Of a DNA stretch of 53,888 nucleotides, positions 43,029-51,575 are shown piece after piece. This DNA comes from Candidatus Latescibacterota bacterium (GTDB taxonomy: Bacteria > Latescibacterota > UBA2968 > UBA8231), in assembly GCA_016187725.1 (NCBI GenBank), contig JACPJE010000003.1, forward strand, positions 1 through 53,888, written 5' to 3'. The notes under the pieces are model-generated. The model was not told the DNA's origin and did no database searches. It worked only from the letters and a program-made list of their open reading frames with translations. Every line of letters starts with the position of its first letter. Position 1 is the first letter of the stretch. A program made the position numbers and the translations under genes.

Positions 43029-44102
43029 ATGATCGAGCTGAACTACCAGCCGGTATTGCCGGCGAAGCGGGACTACGGTATCGGTATCTGCGGGGCAGGG
43101 GGGATCGTCAACGATGCCCACCTACCGGCCTACCGCAAGGCCGGCTTCAGGGTGGTGGGGATCTACGACCGGGACCGGGAAAAGGCCCAGCGCACCGCGG
43201 CCCACTTCGAGATCGACAAGGTGTACTCAAGCCTGGAGGAACTGGCGGGAGATCCCCGGGTGCAGCTGGTCGACGTGGCGGTGCCGGCCACCGAAAACCT
43301 GGGGGTGGTCGAGGCGGTGGCGGGGGCGGGCAAGGCCCTGCTCATCCAGAAACCCCTGGCCGAAAACCTGGAAACAGCCAGGCGCACCGTCCAGGTGCTG
43401 GAACGCCATCAGGTGCTGGCGGCGGTCAACCAGCAGATGCGCTGGGAGCCGGGCGTGCGGGCCTGCCGCGATCTGATGGACCAGGGCCTCCTGGGAGAGG
43501 TGTTCAACATCGCGCTGCTGATCTTCGTCGACACCCCCTGGCACCTGTGGGGCTGGCTCAAGCAGAAGCCCACCATCGAGGTGCTCTACCACTCCATCCA
43601 CTACCTGGACACCATCCGCTTTCTGACTGGGGCCGAGCCGCGGCGGCTCTACGCCGACGGCAGCACCTGCCCCGGGTACGACGCCAAAGGGGAGACCCGG
43701 GTGTGCCTGCACCTGGGATTTGCCGGTGAGCTGCGGGCCACGGTGCTGACCAACCACCACGTGGCCTTCGGGCTGGAGGGGCAGCAGAGCGAGTTGAGGG
43801 TGGAGGGCACCGAGGGGGCTGCCATCCGCCGGCTGGGGCTGCTGATGAATTACCCCAAGGGGGTGGCTGATGGCTTCCGTTTCACCAGCCGGCGGCTGGG
43901 GATGGGCCAGTGGATCAGCGCCGAGCTGGAGGGTTCGTGGTTCCCCGACGCCTTTGTGGGGCCCATCTCCTCGCTGATGCGGGCCATGGGGGGCGAAATC
44001 GCCGCCCCGGAAACCGCGGTGCAGGACAACCTCAAGACCCTGGAACTGGTGTTCGCGGCGTACGCCTCGATGCGCGAGGGGCGGGTGGTGGGTCTCAGCT
44101 GA
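43029..44102 (+). CDS. Gfo/Idh/MocA family oxidoreductase
   Basis: 357 residues from ATG 43029, with AGGAGGGGG upstream. A Rossmann fold is at the N-terminus (GIGICGAGGIVNDAHLPAYR, VVGIYDRDREKA), then the EKP-like stretch LLIQKPLAENLETA with its lysine, and the C-terminal alpha/beta domain. YHSIHYLDTIRFLTG carries the usual catalytic-region histidine. It should oxidise or reduce a sugar, inositol or related compound using NAD(P). It stands alone, 48 bases after the SIMPL genes, and its end overlaps the opposite CNNM gene by eight bases. Confidence 0.9.
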   Translation: MIELNYQPVLPAKRDYGIGICGAGGIVNDAHLPAYRKAGFRVVGIYDRDREKAQRTAAHFEIDKVYSSLEELAGDPRVQLVDVAVPATENLGVVEAVAGAGKALLIQKPLAENLETARRTVQVLERHQVLAAVNQQMRWEPGVRACRDLMDQGLLGEVFNIALLIFVDTPWHLWGWLKQKPTIEVLYHSIHYLDTIRFLTGAEPRRLYADGSTCPGYDAKGETRVCLHLGFAGELRATVLTNHHVAFGLEGQQSELRVEGTEGAAIRRLGLLMNYPKGVADGFRFTSRRLGMGQWISAELEGSWFPDAFVGPISSLMRAMGGEIAAPETAVQDNLKTLELVFAAYASMREGRVVGLS

Positions 44103-45420
44103 GCGGCGGCGGGTCCGGCGCGGCTGGCTGGTCCAGCCACACCACGCAGCGGGCCACCCCGTGGCCTTCCACCGCGCTGACCCGGAAGCGCACCCCGGAC
44201 CAGGCCACCTCGTCGCCCACTGCCGGGGGCCGGTCGAGCAGGGTCAGCACCAGGCCGCTGACCGTGTCCACCTCCTCGTGTTCCAGGAGCAGGCCCAGGT
44301 GCTGGCCCAGTTCCTCCAGGCGCAGGGTGCCGGCGGCGCGCAGCCGGCCGTCGGTGCCGCGGTAGACCTCCTCCTCGGCCCGGGCGCCTTCCCCCATTTC
44401 CCCGACCATCTCCTCGGCCAGGTCGTCGATGAACACCAGGCCGGCGGTGCCCCCGTGCTCGTCCATGACCACCACCATCTGGGTGCGGGTCCGGCGCATG
44501 GCCTCGATGACCGTATCCAGGCCGGCGGTCTCGGGCACAAAGGCCACCGGCCGGACGTCGGCCCGCGTCAGGCGGCGATTGGCCATCATCAGGCGCAGCA
44601 GGTCCTTGATGTGGACCGCGCCGCGGATGTGGTCCAGGTCCTCCTCGAAGACCGGATATCGGGTGTGCCGGTCCTGGCGCAGCACCTGGCGCAGCTCTTC
44701 CAGGGTCGCTTCGCTGGGCACTCCGGTGAGGTGGACGCGGGGGGTCATGACCTGGCCGGCGGTGAGGTCCTCGAAGGCGAAGAGTTCGCGCATCACCTGG
44801 CCCGACTCGTGCTGCAGCTTGCCGCTCTCCTGGCTCTGGCGCACGATGAACTCGAGTTCTTCGGGGGTGTAGTAGTTGCTGGTGTTCTGGCGGTGCGCGA
44901 TGCCCATCAGCCTGAGGATGGCGTGGCCGGCGCCCTCCAGCAGGACCACCAGGGGATAGAGGAGGCCCAGGGTCCAGCGCATGGGGCGGGCGATCCCCAG
45001 CATGGCGGCCTCGGGGCGCATCAGGGCCAGGGATTTGGGCACCATCTCGCCGAAGACGATGTGGCAATAGGTCATCAGTCCCAGGGCCAGGGCAGTGGCC
45101 AGGGTGTGGGCGGCCACCCAGCGGGCAGCGCCCAGGGCTTCGAGATAGGGGGCCAGGGCCCGGGCCAGGGTGTGCTCTCCGTACATGCCCAGGCCCAGGC
45201 TGGCCAGGGTGATGCCCAACTGGGCGGTGGCCACGTAGCGGACCTGGAGGCGGGGTTCGCGCAGGGCGCGGTGGGCCCAGGCCGCCAGGCGGTGGCCGGC
45301 GGCAGCGCGGCGCTCGATGGCCTGGCGGGGAGCGCTGAGCAGGGCGAATTCGGCCGCCACGAAGAGGCCGTTCAGACCCACCAGGGCAGCGACCACTGCC
45401 AGGGGCAGCAAAAGGTCCAT
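44095..45420 (-). CDS. CNNM/CBS-domain protein (CorC/HlyC type), second copy
   Basis: 441 residues. The CNNM (DUF21) domain with about four helices spans 1-195 (VVAALVGLNGLFVAAEFALL, HIVFGEMVPKSLAL). A CBS pair spans about 215-340 (VMTPRVHLTGVPSEATLEEL, VVVMDEHGGTAGLVFIDDLA). A CorC_HlyC transporter-associated domain closes the protein. This family is tied to Mg2+ (and Co2+) efflux or homeostasis in the inner membrane. It starts one base after the first copy's stop, so both are made from one message and may form a heteromer. Confidence 0.92.
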   Translation of the reverse strand: MDLLLPLAVVAALVGLNGLFVAAEFALLSAPRQAIERRAAAGHRLAAWAHRALREPRLQVRYVATAQLGITLASLGLGMYGEHTLARALAPYLEALGAARWVAAHTLATALALGLMTYCHIVFGEMVPKSLALMRPEAAMLGIARPMRWTLGLLYPLVVLLEGAGHAILRLMGIAHRQNTSNYYTPEELEFIVRQSQESGKLQHESGQVMRELFAFEDLTAGQVMTPRVHLTGVPSEATLEELRQVLRQDRHTRYPVFEEDLDHIRGAVHIKDLLRLMMANRRLTRADVRPVAFVPETAGLDTVIEAMRRTRTQMVVVMDEHGGTAGLVFIDDLAEEMVGEMGEGARAEEEVYRGTDGRLRAAGTLRLEELGQHLGLLLEHEEVDTVSGLVLTLLDRPPAVGDEVAWSGVRFRVSAVEGHGVARCVVWLDQPAAPDPPPLS

Positions 45421-45421
45421 C

Positions 45422-46741
45422 TCAGGTCTCTTCCCGGGCTTGGAGCGGGGGGCGGGGCCGGACCAACACTGCGGCGATGGTGTGGCCGTCCAGGGCCTCC
45501 ACCTCCACTTCCGCGCCTTCCACGTCGAGTTTCTCGCCGGCCTCCAGAAAACGGCCGGCCACGGCCAGGATGTGGCCGCTCACCGTGTCGGCCTCGCCGC
45601 GCCACTCCACCCCGGTCCAGGCCGGGGCCTGGTCCAGGGGCAGCAATCCGGGCAGGCGGACGCGCCCGTCGGCCAACCGTGCGGGCTGGGGCCCCAACTC
45701 CTTGAACTCGTCGCCCATCTCGCCCACCAGTTCGGCCAGCACGTCCTCCAGGGTCACGATGCCTTCCATGCCCCCGAACTCGTCCACCACCACGGCCTGG
45801 CGGACCCGCTCCCGGCGCAATACCGTGAGCAGCCGGTCGGCGCTGAGGCTGGAGGGAACCCGGGGGATGGGCTGGAGCACCTCCTCGATGGCTGGGGGCT
45901 GGCCGCGCTGCACAAAGAGGCCGGCCACCTCCTTGGTCTGCACCATGCCGATGATCTGCTCGATGGAGTCCTGGTACACGGGCAGGCGGGTATAGGGGCT
46001 CTGGGCCACCTGCCGCAGCAACTCGGCCGGGGAGGTCCGGGCGTCGAGGGCGACCACGGAACGGCGGGGCACCATGAGCTGGCGGGCAGTGCGCCGGCTC
46101 AGGCGCAGGGCCTGGTGCAGGCGCTGCTGCTCCTCGGGTTCGAGCAGGCCCCCGTCCCGGCTTTCGGCGATGAGCAGCTCCAGCTCCTCGGGGGTGTGGA
46201 TGTGCTGGTGCCTGGACTGGGGCAGACCCAGCAGGCGGAGGAAGAGGTTGCCGCTGCCATTGAGCACGGCGATGAAGCCGGCGAAGAGCCACAGGGACCA
46301 GCGCATGGGCAGATAGGTGTACAGGGCCAGGGGCACCGGGTGCTGCAGGGCGATGGCCTTGGGCACGAGTTCGCCGAAGAGCACCTGCAGGGTGGTGAGG
46401 AAGGCCAGCACCACCGCCGAGGCGGCGGAAAGGGCGGCCAGCTCCTGCAGGTCTCCCCAGTGGGCAAAGTAAGGGGCCAGGTCCCCGGCCAGCGTGGCCT
46501 GGCCAAAGGCGCCCAGGCCCAGGCTGGAGAGGGTGATGCCGATCTGGGAGGCGGCGATGTAGCGGTCCAGGCGCCGGGGGTCCTCCAGAAAAGGCAGCAG
46601 ACCTCTGGCCAGGGCATCGCCCTCCTGGGCCAACTGGCGGATGCGGCTGCGGCGCACCCCCACCACGGCGAACTCGGCCGCCACGTAGAAGACGTTGAGC
46701 GTCAGGAGGACGGCGATGATGAGCCAGGTGGAAATGCTCAC
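45422..46741 (-). CDS. CNNM/CBS-domain protein (CorC/HlyC type), first copy
   Basis: 439 residues with the same order as its neighbour: CNNM domain (STWLIIAVLLTLNVFYVAAE, QVLFGELVPKAIAL), CBS pair (LMVPRRSVVALDARTSPAEL, AVVVDEFGGMEGIVTLEDVL) and a C-terminal CorC_HlyC domain. The FGE-VPK motif and the VAAEFAvvg start are family hallmarks. It is a putative Mg2+ exporter or regulator. The gene follows the mutarotase by 58 bases on the same strand. Tandem CNNM pairs are common in bacteria. Confidence 0.92.
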   Translation of the reverse strand: MSISTWLIIAVLLTLNVFYVAAEFAVVGVRRSRIRQLAQEGDALARGLLPFLEDPRRLDRYIAASQIGITLSSLGLGAFGQATLAGDLAPYFAHWGDLQELAALSAASAVVLAFLTTLQVLFGELVPKAIALQHPVPLALYTYLPMRWSLWLFAGFIAVLNGSGNLFLRLLGLPQSRHQHIHTPEELELLIAESRDGGLLEPEEQQRLHQALRLSRRTARQLMVPRRSVVALDARTSPAELLRQVAQSPYTRLPVYQDSIEQIIGMVQTKEVAGLFVQRGQPPAIEEVLQPIPRVPSSLSADRLLTVLRRERVRQAVVVDEFGGMEGIVTLEDVLAELVGEMGDEFKELGPQPARLADGRVRLPGLLPLDQAPAWTGVEWRGEADTVSGHILAVAGRFLEAGEKLDVEGAEVEVEALDGHTIAAVLVRPRPPLQAREET

Positions 46742-46799
46742 CGCCGCTGCTCCCGGCCTCGACAGAGGCAGAGCAAGGGAGAGGACATCGGTCCGGGGA

Positions 46800-47705
46800 T
46801 CAAATGGGCTCGACGCGGATGAGGGCCTGCAGGCAGTGCGCTGCCCCAGGGGGAAGGGTGAGCTGGGCGGGCGGGGCGTTGGCCGTCTCGACGCAGACCA
46901 TCTGGCGGTATTCCTGGTCGCCGAAGTCCTCCAGACGGGCGGCCTTGGCGATCCAGGGATTCCACACCACCGTGGAGCGGCTGCCCTGCTTGGCGATACA
47001 GATGCGCCGGCCCAGGCCGGGGTCTTCGATGGAGCACTCGGCGGTGGTGTCCTGGTACACGCGGTCCGTTTCCTCGCTGATCCGCACCGGGCCTTCCTGC
47101 CGCAGGGGCGCTCCGCTCACCTTGTCGAGATAAGCGCCGCCTTCCAGACCGCTGATGGCGATGGCCGAGGCCTGGCTGACTGAGAAGTAGCTGTGCAGGG
47201 CGGCACTAATAGAAAAGGGCTGGTCTCCGCTGTTGTGGATGTGCAGCTCTACCCTCAGCTGGGTGCCGAAGAAGGCGCGCAGGCGCAGGGAGAAGGGATG
47301 GGGCCACAGCTCCAAGGTCGCCGGGCTGGGAAGCAATCCCAGCTCGATGAGGGTGCCTTCGGGGGAGGTGCGGGTGCCCAGCACCTCCCAGGCCGAGGTG
47401 CGGGCAAAGCCGTGCCCTGGTTTGCCCGGATCGGTGGGATGGGCGCCGAACCAGGGCCAGCAGACCGGGATGCCCCCCCGTATGGGCCGGCCAGGGGCAA
47501 AGAAGCTGTGCTGGCTGGCCCAGAGCACCGGCTGCTGGCCGCGGGGCTGAAAATGCAGGACGTGGGCGCCCTGCAGCACGAGCGCTCCCTCGGCTTGAGC
47601 ATTGGCAATGCGGGCGATGGGCAGACCGCCGGGACCAGGGGCAAAGTGGAGGTGCCCCTCCAAGGCATGGCGCTGGTTGAGTTGGTCGAGGCTAAGGGAC
47701 TCCAT
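46800..47705 (-). CDS. D-hexose-6-phosphate mutarotase / aldose 1-epimerase-like (YeaD type)
   Basis: 301 residues from ATG 47705 (MESLSLDQLNQRHALEG), with GAGGATGAG upstream; ATG 47750 is an in-frame alternative. Typical YeaD features are QPVLWASQHSFFAPGRPIRG, GIPVCWPWFGAH, HGFARTSAWEV, ALHSYFSVS and VVWNPWIAKAARLEDF, with catalytic histidines and a late glutamate (VCVETAN). It speeds alpha/beta interconversion of hexose 6-phosphates in the cytoplasm. It may head the transcript that continues into the CNNM genes. Confidence 0.92.
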   Translation of the reverse strand: MESLSLDQLNQRHALEGHLHFAPGPGGLPIARIANAQAEGALVLQGAHVLHFQPRGQQPVLWASQHSFFAPGRPIRGGIPVCWPWFGAHPTDPGKPGHGFARTSAWEVLGTRTSPEGTLIELGLLPSPATLELWPHPFSLRLRAFFGTQLRVELHIHNSGDQPFSISAALHSYFSVSQASAIAISGLEGGAYLDKVSGAPLRQEGPVRISEETDRVYQDTTAECSIEDPGLGRRICIAKQGSRSTVVWNPWIAKAARLEDFGDQEYRQMVCVETANAPPAQLTLPPGAAHCLQALIRVEPI

Positions 47706-47780
47706 CTCATCCTCATCTGAAAAAATAAAGATAGCAGATAAGAAGCCCATTTACAACTTTTTACCGCGTTCCGCCGCCTA

Positions 47781-47809
47781 TCGACAGTCAGGGGTTGCTG
47801 GGATATATT
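47781..47809 (+). promoter_or_regulatory. Predicted sigma-70 promoter for the DUF362 gene
   Basis: TCGACA (47781-47786), 17 bases, TATATT (47804-47809). A start near 47816 gives a 26-base leader with GAGAGGAAG before TTG 47842. Confidence 0.55.
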
Positions 47810-47841
47810 GAGCTGTGGGACAGCACAGAGGGAGAGGAAGC

Positions 47842-49467
47842 TTGAAGAAAACCTGGTTAATATTAGTGGCGGCGCTGGCCGGGCAGTCCGTCCAGGCCGA
47901 GGATTTTGTCGTCGGCCTGGTCGCCTCTGACGATCCGCATTTGAGCGCGCCGGCCCCGCGCGACAGCGCTCTGACTGCCGACCAGGTGGCGGCCATGGTG
48001 CGGTGGGCCGTGGATCTGGCCGGCGGCATGAAGGGGGTGGTGCCCTACGCCGCCCGCCTGGTGTTGATCAAGCCCAATATCTCCGTGGCCCAGCCCTCGG
48101 GGTCGGGGATCGTCACCGATGCCCGGGTGGTGCGCGGGGTGGCGCTGCTGGTCCACGAGGCGGCGCCCGGGGCCCGCATCCTCATCGCCGAGGGGGCCGG
48201 GGGCTGGCGTTCCACCCAGCCCACCGACCGCCAGGGGCAGCCGCTCCAGGTCGATCCACCCCGGTGGGGAAGGCGGCGGATGCGGGACGGGTTCGAAATC
48301 GGCGGGTACCGCCAGGTGGTCGAGGAGTTGCGCGGCCAGGGGGTGGACATCGACTGCTTCGACCTGAATTTCGACCCGGCCTACACCCTCGAAGTGCCCG
48401 GTGGCGCGATGGCCGACCCGAACTACGACGTGGCCTCGGCCATCGTGGATGCCGACGCCTGGATCAACTGCCCGGTGACCAAGACCCACGGCCCCAAGAT
48501 CACCTGCTCGATGAAGAATCAGTTCGGCATCCTGCCCGGCACGATCTACGGCTGGAGCAAGGCCAAGGGCACCGCCAACCACGCGGGCATGCCCCATCTG
48601 CCGGCGCTGATCGACGAGTTCATGGTGGACCTGTGGCTGACCACCCGCATGGACCTCAACGTCGTGGACGGGATCGTGGGCCACGAGTCCGGCGCTCTGC
48701 AGCAGGGGGATGAGGTGCGCAACAACCTGGTCCTGGCCGGCTGCGATCCGGTGGCCACCGACCTGGTGGCCGCCCGGCTGATGGGCTTCAACCCAGACGA
48801 CATGGAATTCGCCGACCTGGCCTTTCAGCGGGGCATGGGGCCGGGCCGGTACGAGAAGGTGAAGGTGAAGGGAGGGAAGGTGGAGGCCCTGGCCCGCCGG
48901 TTCAAAAAGGCTGGCTCCGCTTACCGCGGCGGCGGGTGGGATGAGTGGGATGAATGGAAGTACCAGGCCGAGTACGGGATGGGACCCCGGCGGCTGATCC
49001 TGTTGGCCGCCCCGGCGGCGGACCACCAGTACAGCGACCAGGAACTGGCTGAACTGGCGCCCTCACCGGGGAAGCAGGGCTGGTCCGAGATCACCTGGTT
49101 CGGCCACGACCGGCTGGCCCTGGCCGGCGAGTTGGGCGTCGAGCGACCAGGGGCCATCTACGCCTATACCCGTTTCGAGATGCCCAAGGCCGATTCAGTG
49201 CGGTACTGGGCCGGCTCTGACGAAGGGGTGCAGGTGTGGATAGACGGCGAGGAGGTCTACCGCCACCAGGGAGAGCGGCCCCACCAGCTAGGGCAGGACC
49301 GCCTGCCGGCGTACCTGGAAGCCGGCGAACACCGCCTGCTGGTCAGGGTGCAGGTGGAGGAGGGGCAAGGGGAATTCTCCTTCAACATCTGCGAGCCGCT
49401 GGACGACCCGGACTACGCCGGCAACCGTTACCCGGGGCTGCGCTATTACGCGGACAAGAAGCCATGA
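47842..49467 (+). CDS. Secreted DUF362 protein with C-terminal ligand-binding-like domain
   Basis: 541 residues from TTG 47842, preceded by GAGAGGAAG; this start gives a clean signal peptide (KKTWLILVAALAGQSVQAED). The DUF362 domain is about 45-310 (LVLIKPNISVAQPSGSGIVT, WINCPVTKTHGPKITCSMKN, GCDPVATDLVAARLMG). A tail of about 120 residues (YAYTRFEMPKADSVRYWAGS, VQVWIDGEEVYRH) looks like a beta-sandwich of the kind found on carbohydrate-active proteins. DUF362 function is not established. The stop overlaps the PhyH start (ATGA), so the two are coupled. Confidence 0.85.
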   Translation: MKKTWLILVAALAGQSVQAEDFVVGLVASDDPHLSAPAPRDSALTADQVAAMVRWAVDLAGGMKGVVPYAARLVLIKPNISVAQPSGSGIVTDARVVRGVALLVHEAAPGARILIAEGAGGWRSTQPTDRQGQPLQVDPPRWGRRRMRDGFEIGGYRQVVEELRGQGVDIDCFDLNFDPAYTLEVPGGAMADPNYDVASAIVDADAWINCPVTKTHGPKITCSMKNQFGILPGTIYGWSKAKGTANHAGMPHLPALIDEFMVDLWLTTRMDLNVVDGIVGHESGALQQGDEVRNNLVLAGCDPVATDLVAARLMGFNPDDMEFADLAFQRGMGPGRYEKVKVKGGKVEALARRFKKAGSAYRGGGWDEWDEWKYQAEYGMGPRRLILLAAPAADHQYSDQELAELAPSPGKQGWSEITWFGHDRLALAGELGVERPGAIYAYTRFEMPKADSVRYWAGSDEGVQVWIDGEEVYRHQGERPHQLGQDRLPAYLEAGEHRLLVRVQVEEGQGEFSFNICEPLDDPDYAGNRYPGLRYYADKKP

Positions 49468-50282
49468 GTTTTTCGCGCGAGGAATTCGAGGGGAAAGGGT
49501 ACGTGGTGCTCAGGGGCCTCATCGAGCCCGAATGCCGCCGGGCAGTGCAGCGCGAATGCCAGGTGCTGGTGGAGGAGTTGGCCGGCCAACTGGCGGCCGC
49601 CGGCAGGATCAGCCAGACCTTTGCCGAGGCGCCCTTTGAGAGGCGGCTGATGCTCCTCTACCGGGATCTACCCGAGGAGACGCCCACGACCTTCCGCCGC
49701 CAGTTGCACCTGCGGGGTTTCTTCGGCCTCTTCGCCCATCCCCGGCTGCTGGACGTGGCCGCACGGACGCTGGGGCCCGAAATCCGCCTCTACCCCAACT
49801 ACTCGGTGCGGCCCAAGCTGCCACACGACCCGCGCACCGAGGTGCTGTGGCACCAGGACGCGGGGTACACCCCCGGTGAAGCGCAGGAGTTGCGGATGAT
49901 GAACGTGTGGACTCCCCTGGTGCCGGTCCGGGTGGAAAACGGCTGCATGCAGTTTGTGCCGGGCAGCCACCGGCAGGGGGTGGTGGAGCACGAAAAGGAC
50001 CAGCACTATCTGCGGATCGCCGACCATATCATCCGGTCAGTGGAAGGGCAGGCAGTGAATATAGAACTCGATCCGGGGGACGTGGTCTTCTTCAGCAACC
50101 TGCTCTTCCACCGCGGGCTGCCCAACAGTGCCGACCAGGTGCGCTGGAGCCTGGATTTCCGCTACCAGGACGCCACCCAGCCCACCCTGCGCCCCGCTCA
50201 GGGCCATCTGCTGCGCTCGCGGGCGCATCCCGAGCAGGTGGTGCGCGACGCGGAACACTGGGCGCAATTGTCTTTTGGTTAG
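49464..50282 (+). CDS. Phytanoyl-CoA dioxygenase (PhyH) family protein
   Basis: 272 residues from ATG 49464, overlapping the DUF362 stop. The start REEFEGKGYVVLRGLIEPE is typical. Iron ligands: VLWHQDAGYTPG (HxD) and the distal histidine in FFSNLLFHRGLPN; VRWSLDFRYQ holds the 2-oxoglutarate arginine. VENGCMQFVPGSHRQG is the family core. The fourth PhyH in the window, and unlike the others it is paired with a secreted protein. The stop codon is the first base pair group of a REP-like repeat region. Confidence 0.9.
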   Translation: MSFSREEFEGKGYVVLRGLIEPECRRAVQRECQVLVEELAGQLAAAGRISQTFAEAPFERRLMLLYRDLPEETPTTFRRQLHLRGFFGLFAHPRLLDVAARTLGPEIRLYPNYSVRPKLPHDPRTEVLWHQDAGYTPGEAQELRMMNVWTPLVPVRVENGCMQFVPGSHRQGVVEHEKDQHYLRIADHIIRSVEGQAVNIELDPGDVVFFSNLLFHRGLPNSADQVRWSLDFRYQDATQPTLRPAQGHLLRSRAHPEQVVRDAEHWAQLSFG

Positions 50283-50321
50283 GGGCGGGTTTGAAACCCG
50301 CCCTTACAAACCCGCCCTTAC
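50283..50321. repeat. REP-like palindrome plus tandem 14-bp repeat
   Basis: GGGCGGGTTT-G-AAACCCGCCC (50283-50303) is a perfect palindrome. AAACCCGCCCTTAC then occurs twice in tandem (50294-50307, 50308-50321). It lies between convergent genes (PhyH and the ABC permease) and may also end transcripts. Confidence 0.8.
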
Positions 50322-50327
50322 GCGTAG

Positions 50328-51575
50328 CTACTCGTATCTGAGCGCGTCGATGGGATTGAGGAGGGCAGCCTGGCGGGCCGGGTACAGGCCGAAGCTGATG
50401 CCCACCGCGGCGGCCACGCCAAAGGCCAGGGCGATGGTCCAGAGTTCGACGATGGTCTTCCAGTGGGCGTAGAGGGTGATGACCTTGGTCATGGAATAGC
50501 CCAGCACCACTCCGATCAGGCCCCCGATCAGGCTGACCAGCACCGCCTCGATGAGGAACTGGGAGAGGATGTCGCGGCGCCTGGCCCCCAGGGCCCGGCG
50601 GATGCCGATCTCGCGGGTGCGCTCCAGCACCGAGGCCAGCATGATGTTCATGATGCCGATGCCGCCCACCACCAGGGAGATGCCGGCGTTACAGCCCATG
50701 ACGATGTTGAAGATCTGCTGGGGGCGCTGGCTCTGGCGCATCAGTTCCTCGGGGATGGCGATCTTGAAGTCGTCCACCCCCCGGTGCCGGCGCTTGAGGA
50801 TGTTGCGGATGATATCCGAGGCCTCCTGGAGCTGCTCGGGATCGGCCACCTTGATGGTCACCTGGGTCAGTTCCGGCTCGCCGGGGTCCCATTTGAAGCG
50901 CTGCAGCACCGTGGTCAGGGGGATGTAGATGTCCTCGTCGGTGTTGCGCACCTCCAGCACCCCGCCGATCTTGCCCCCCGCGGCCCCCTTGTCCTCCAGC
51001 ACCCCCACTACCGTGAACCACTGGTTCTGCATCTTGACCTGGGCGCCCAGGGGATTGTCGAAATAGAAGAGGGCGCGCTTGGCGTCGCTGCCCAGCACGC
51101 AGACCCGGCGGGCCTGCTCCAGGTCCTCCCCGGTGAAGAAGACCCCGCTGTTGAGCCGGGCGTCGAGCACCGAGAAATACTCGGGGATGGTGCCCACGGC
51201 CATGCTCTGGAAGGAGTGCCCGGTGGCCTGGGCCTTGACCTTGACCTCGCGCTGGGGGGCGACGACCTGGGCCAGGGGGCAGATCTTGCTGATGGCCTGG
51301 GCGTCGACCGTGGTCAGGCCGGCGGACAGGTTCTTCTCGGTGTTGGTCGCTCCAGCCTCCCCTTCGGGCTGCTTGTTCCAGTGCTGGACGATGATGTTGT
51401 GGATGCCCATCTGGCGGATCTGCTCCAGGGCTTCCTGCTTGGCCCCCTCGCCGATGGAGAGCATGGCGATGACCGCGGCCACCCCGAAGATGATGCCCAG
51501 CATGGTCAGCAGGGTGCGCAGCTTGTGCGAGGAGAGGCCGCCGATGCTCAGGGCAAAGGTCTCGCGCAGGTCCAT
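50328..51575 (-). CDS. MacB-type ABC transporter permease (no ATPase domain)
   Basis: 415 residues. Helix 1 (LRTLLTMLGIIFGVAAVIAML) is followed by a MacB periplasmic core domain of about 220 residues, then three C-terminal helices of the FtsX domain (GGIGIMNIMLASVLERTREI, GIRRALGARRRDILSQFLIE). It lacks the N-terminal ATPase of fused MacB, so the ATPase must be a separate gene, not seen in this window and possibly beyond the right edge. Its ATG overlaps the adaptor stop (TAATG). The substrate is unknown. Confidence 0.92.
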   Translation of the reverse strand: MDLRETFALSIGGLSSHKLRTLLTMLGIIFGVAAVIAMLSIGEGAKQEALEQIRQMGIHNIIVQHWNKQPEGEAGATNTEKNLSAGLTTVDAQAISKICPLAQVVAPQREVKVKAQATGHSFQSMAVGTIPEYFSVLDARLNSGVFFTGEDLEQARRVCVLGSDAKRALFYFDNPLGAQVKMQNQWFTVVGVLEDKGAAGGKIGGVLEVRNTDEDIYIPLTTVLQRFKWDPGEPELTQVTIKVADPEQLQEASDIIRNILKRRHRGVDDFKIAIPEELMRQSQRPQQIFNIVMGCNAGISLVVGGIGIMNIMLASVLERTREIGIRRALGARRRDILSQFLIEAVLVSLIGGLIGVVLGYSMTKVITLYAHWKTIVELWTIALAFGVAAAVGISFGLYPARQAALLNPIDALRYE

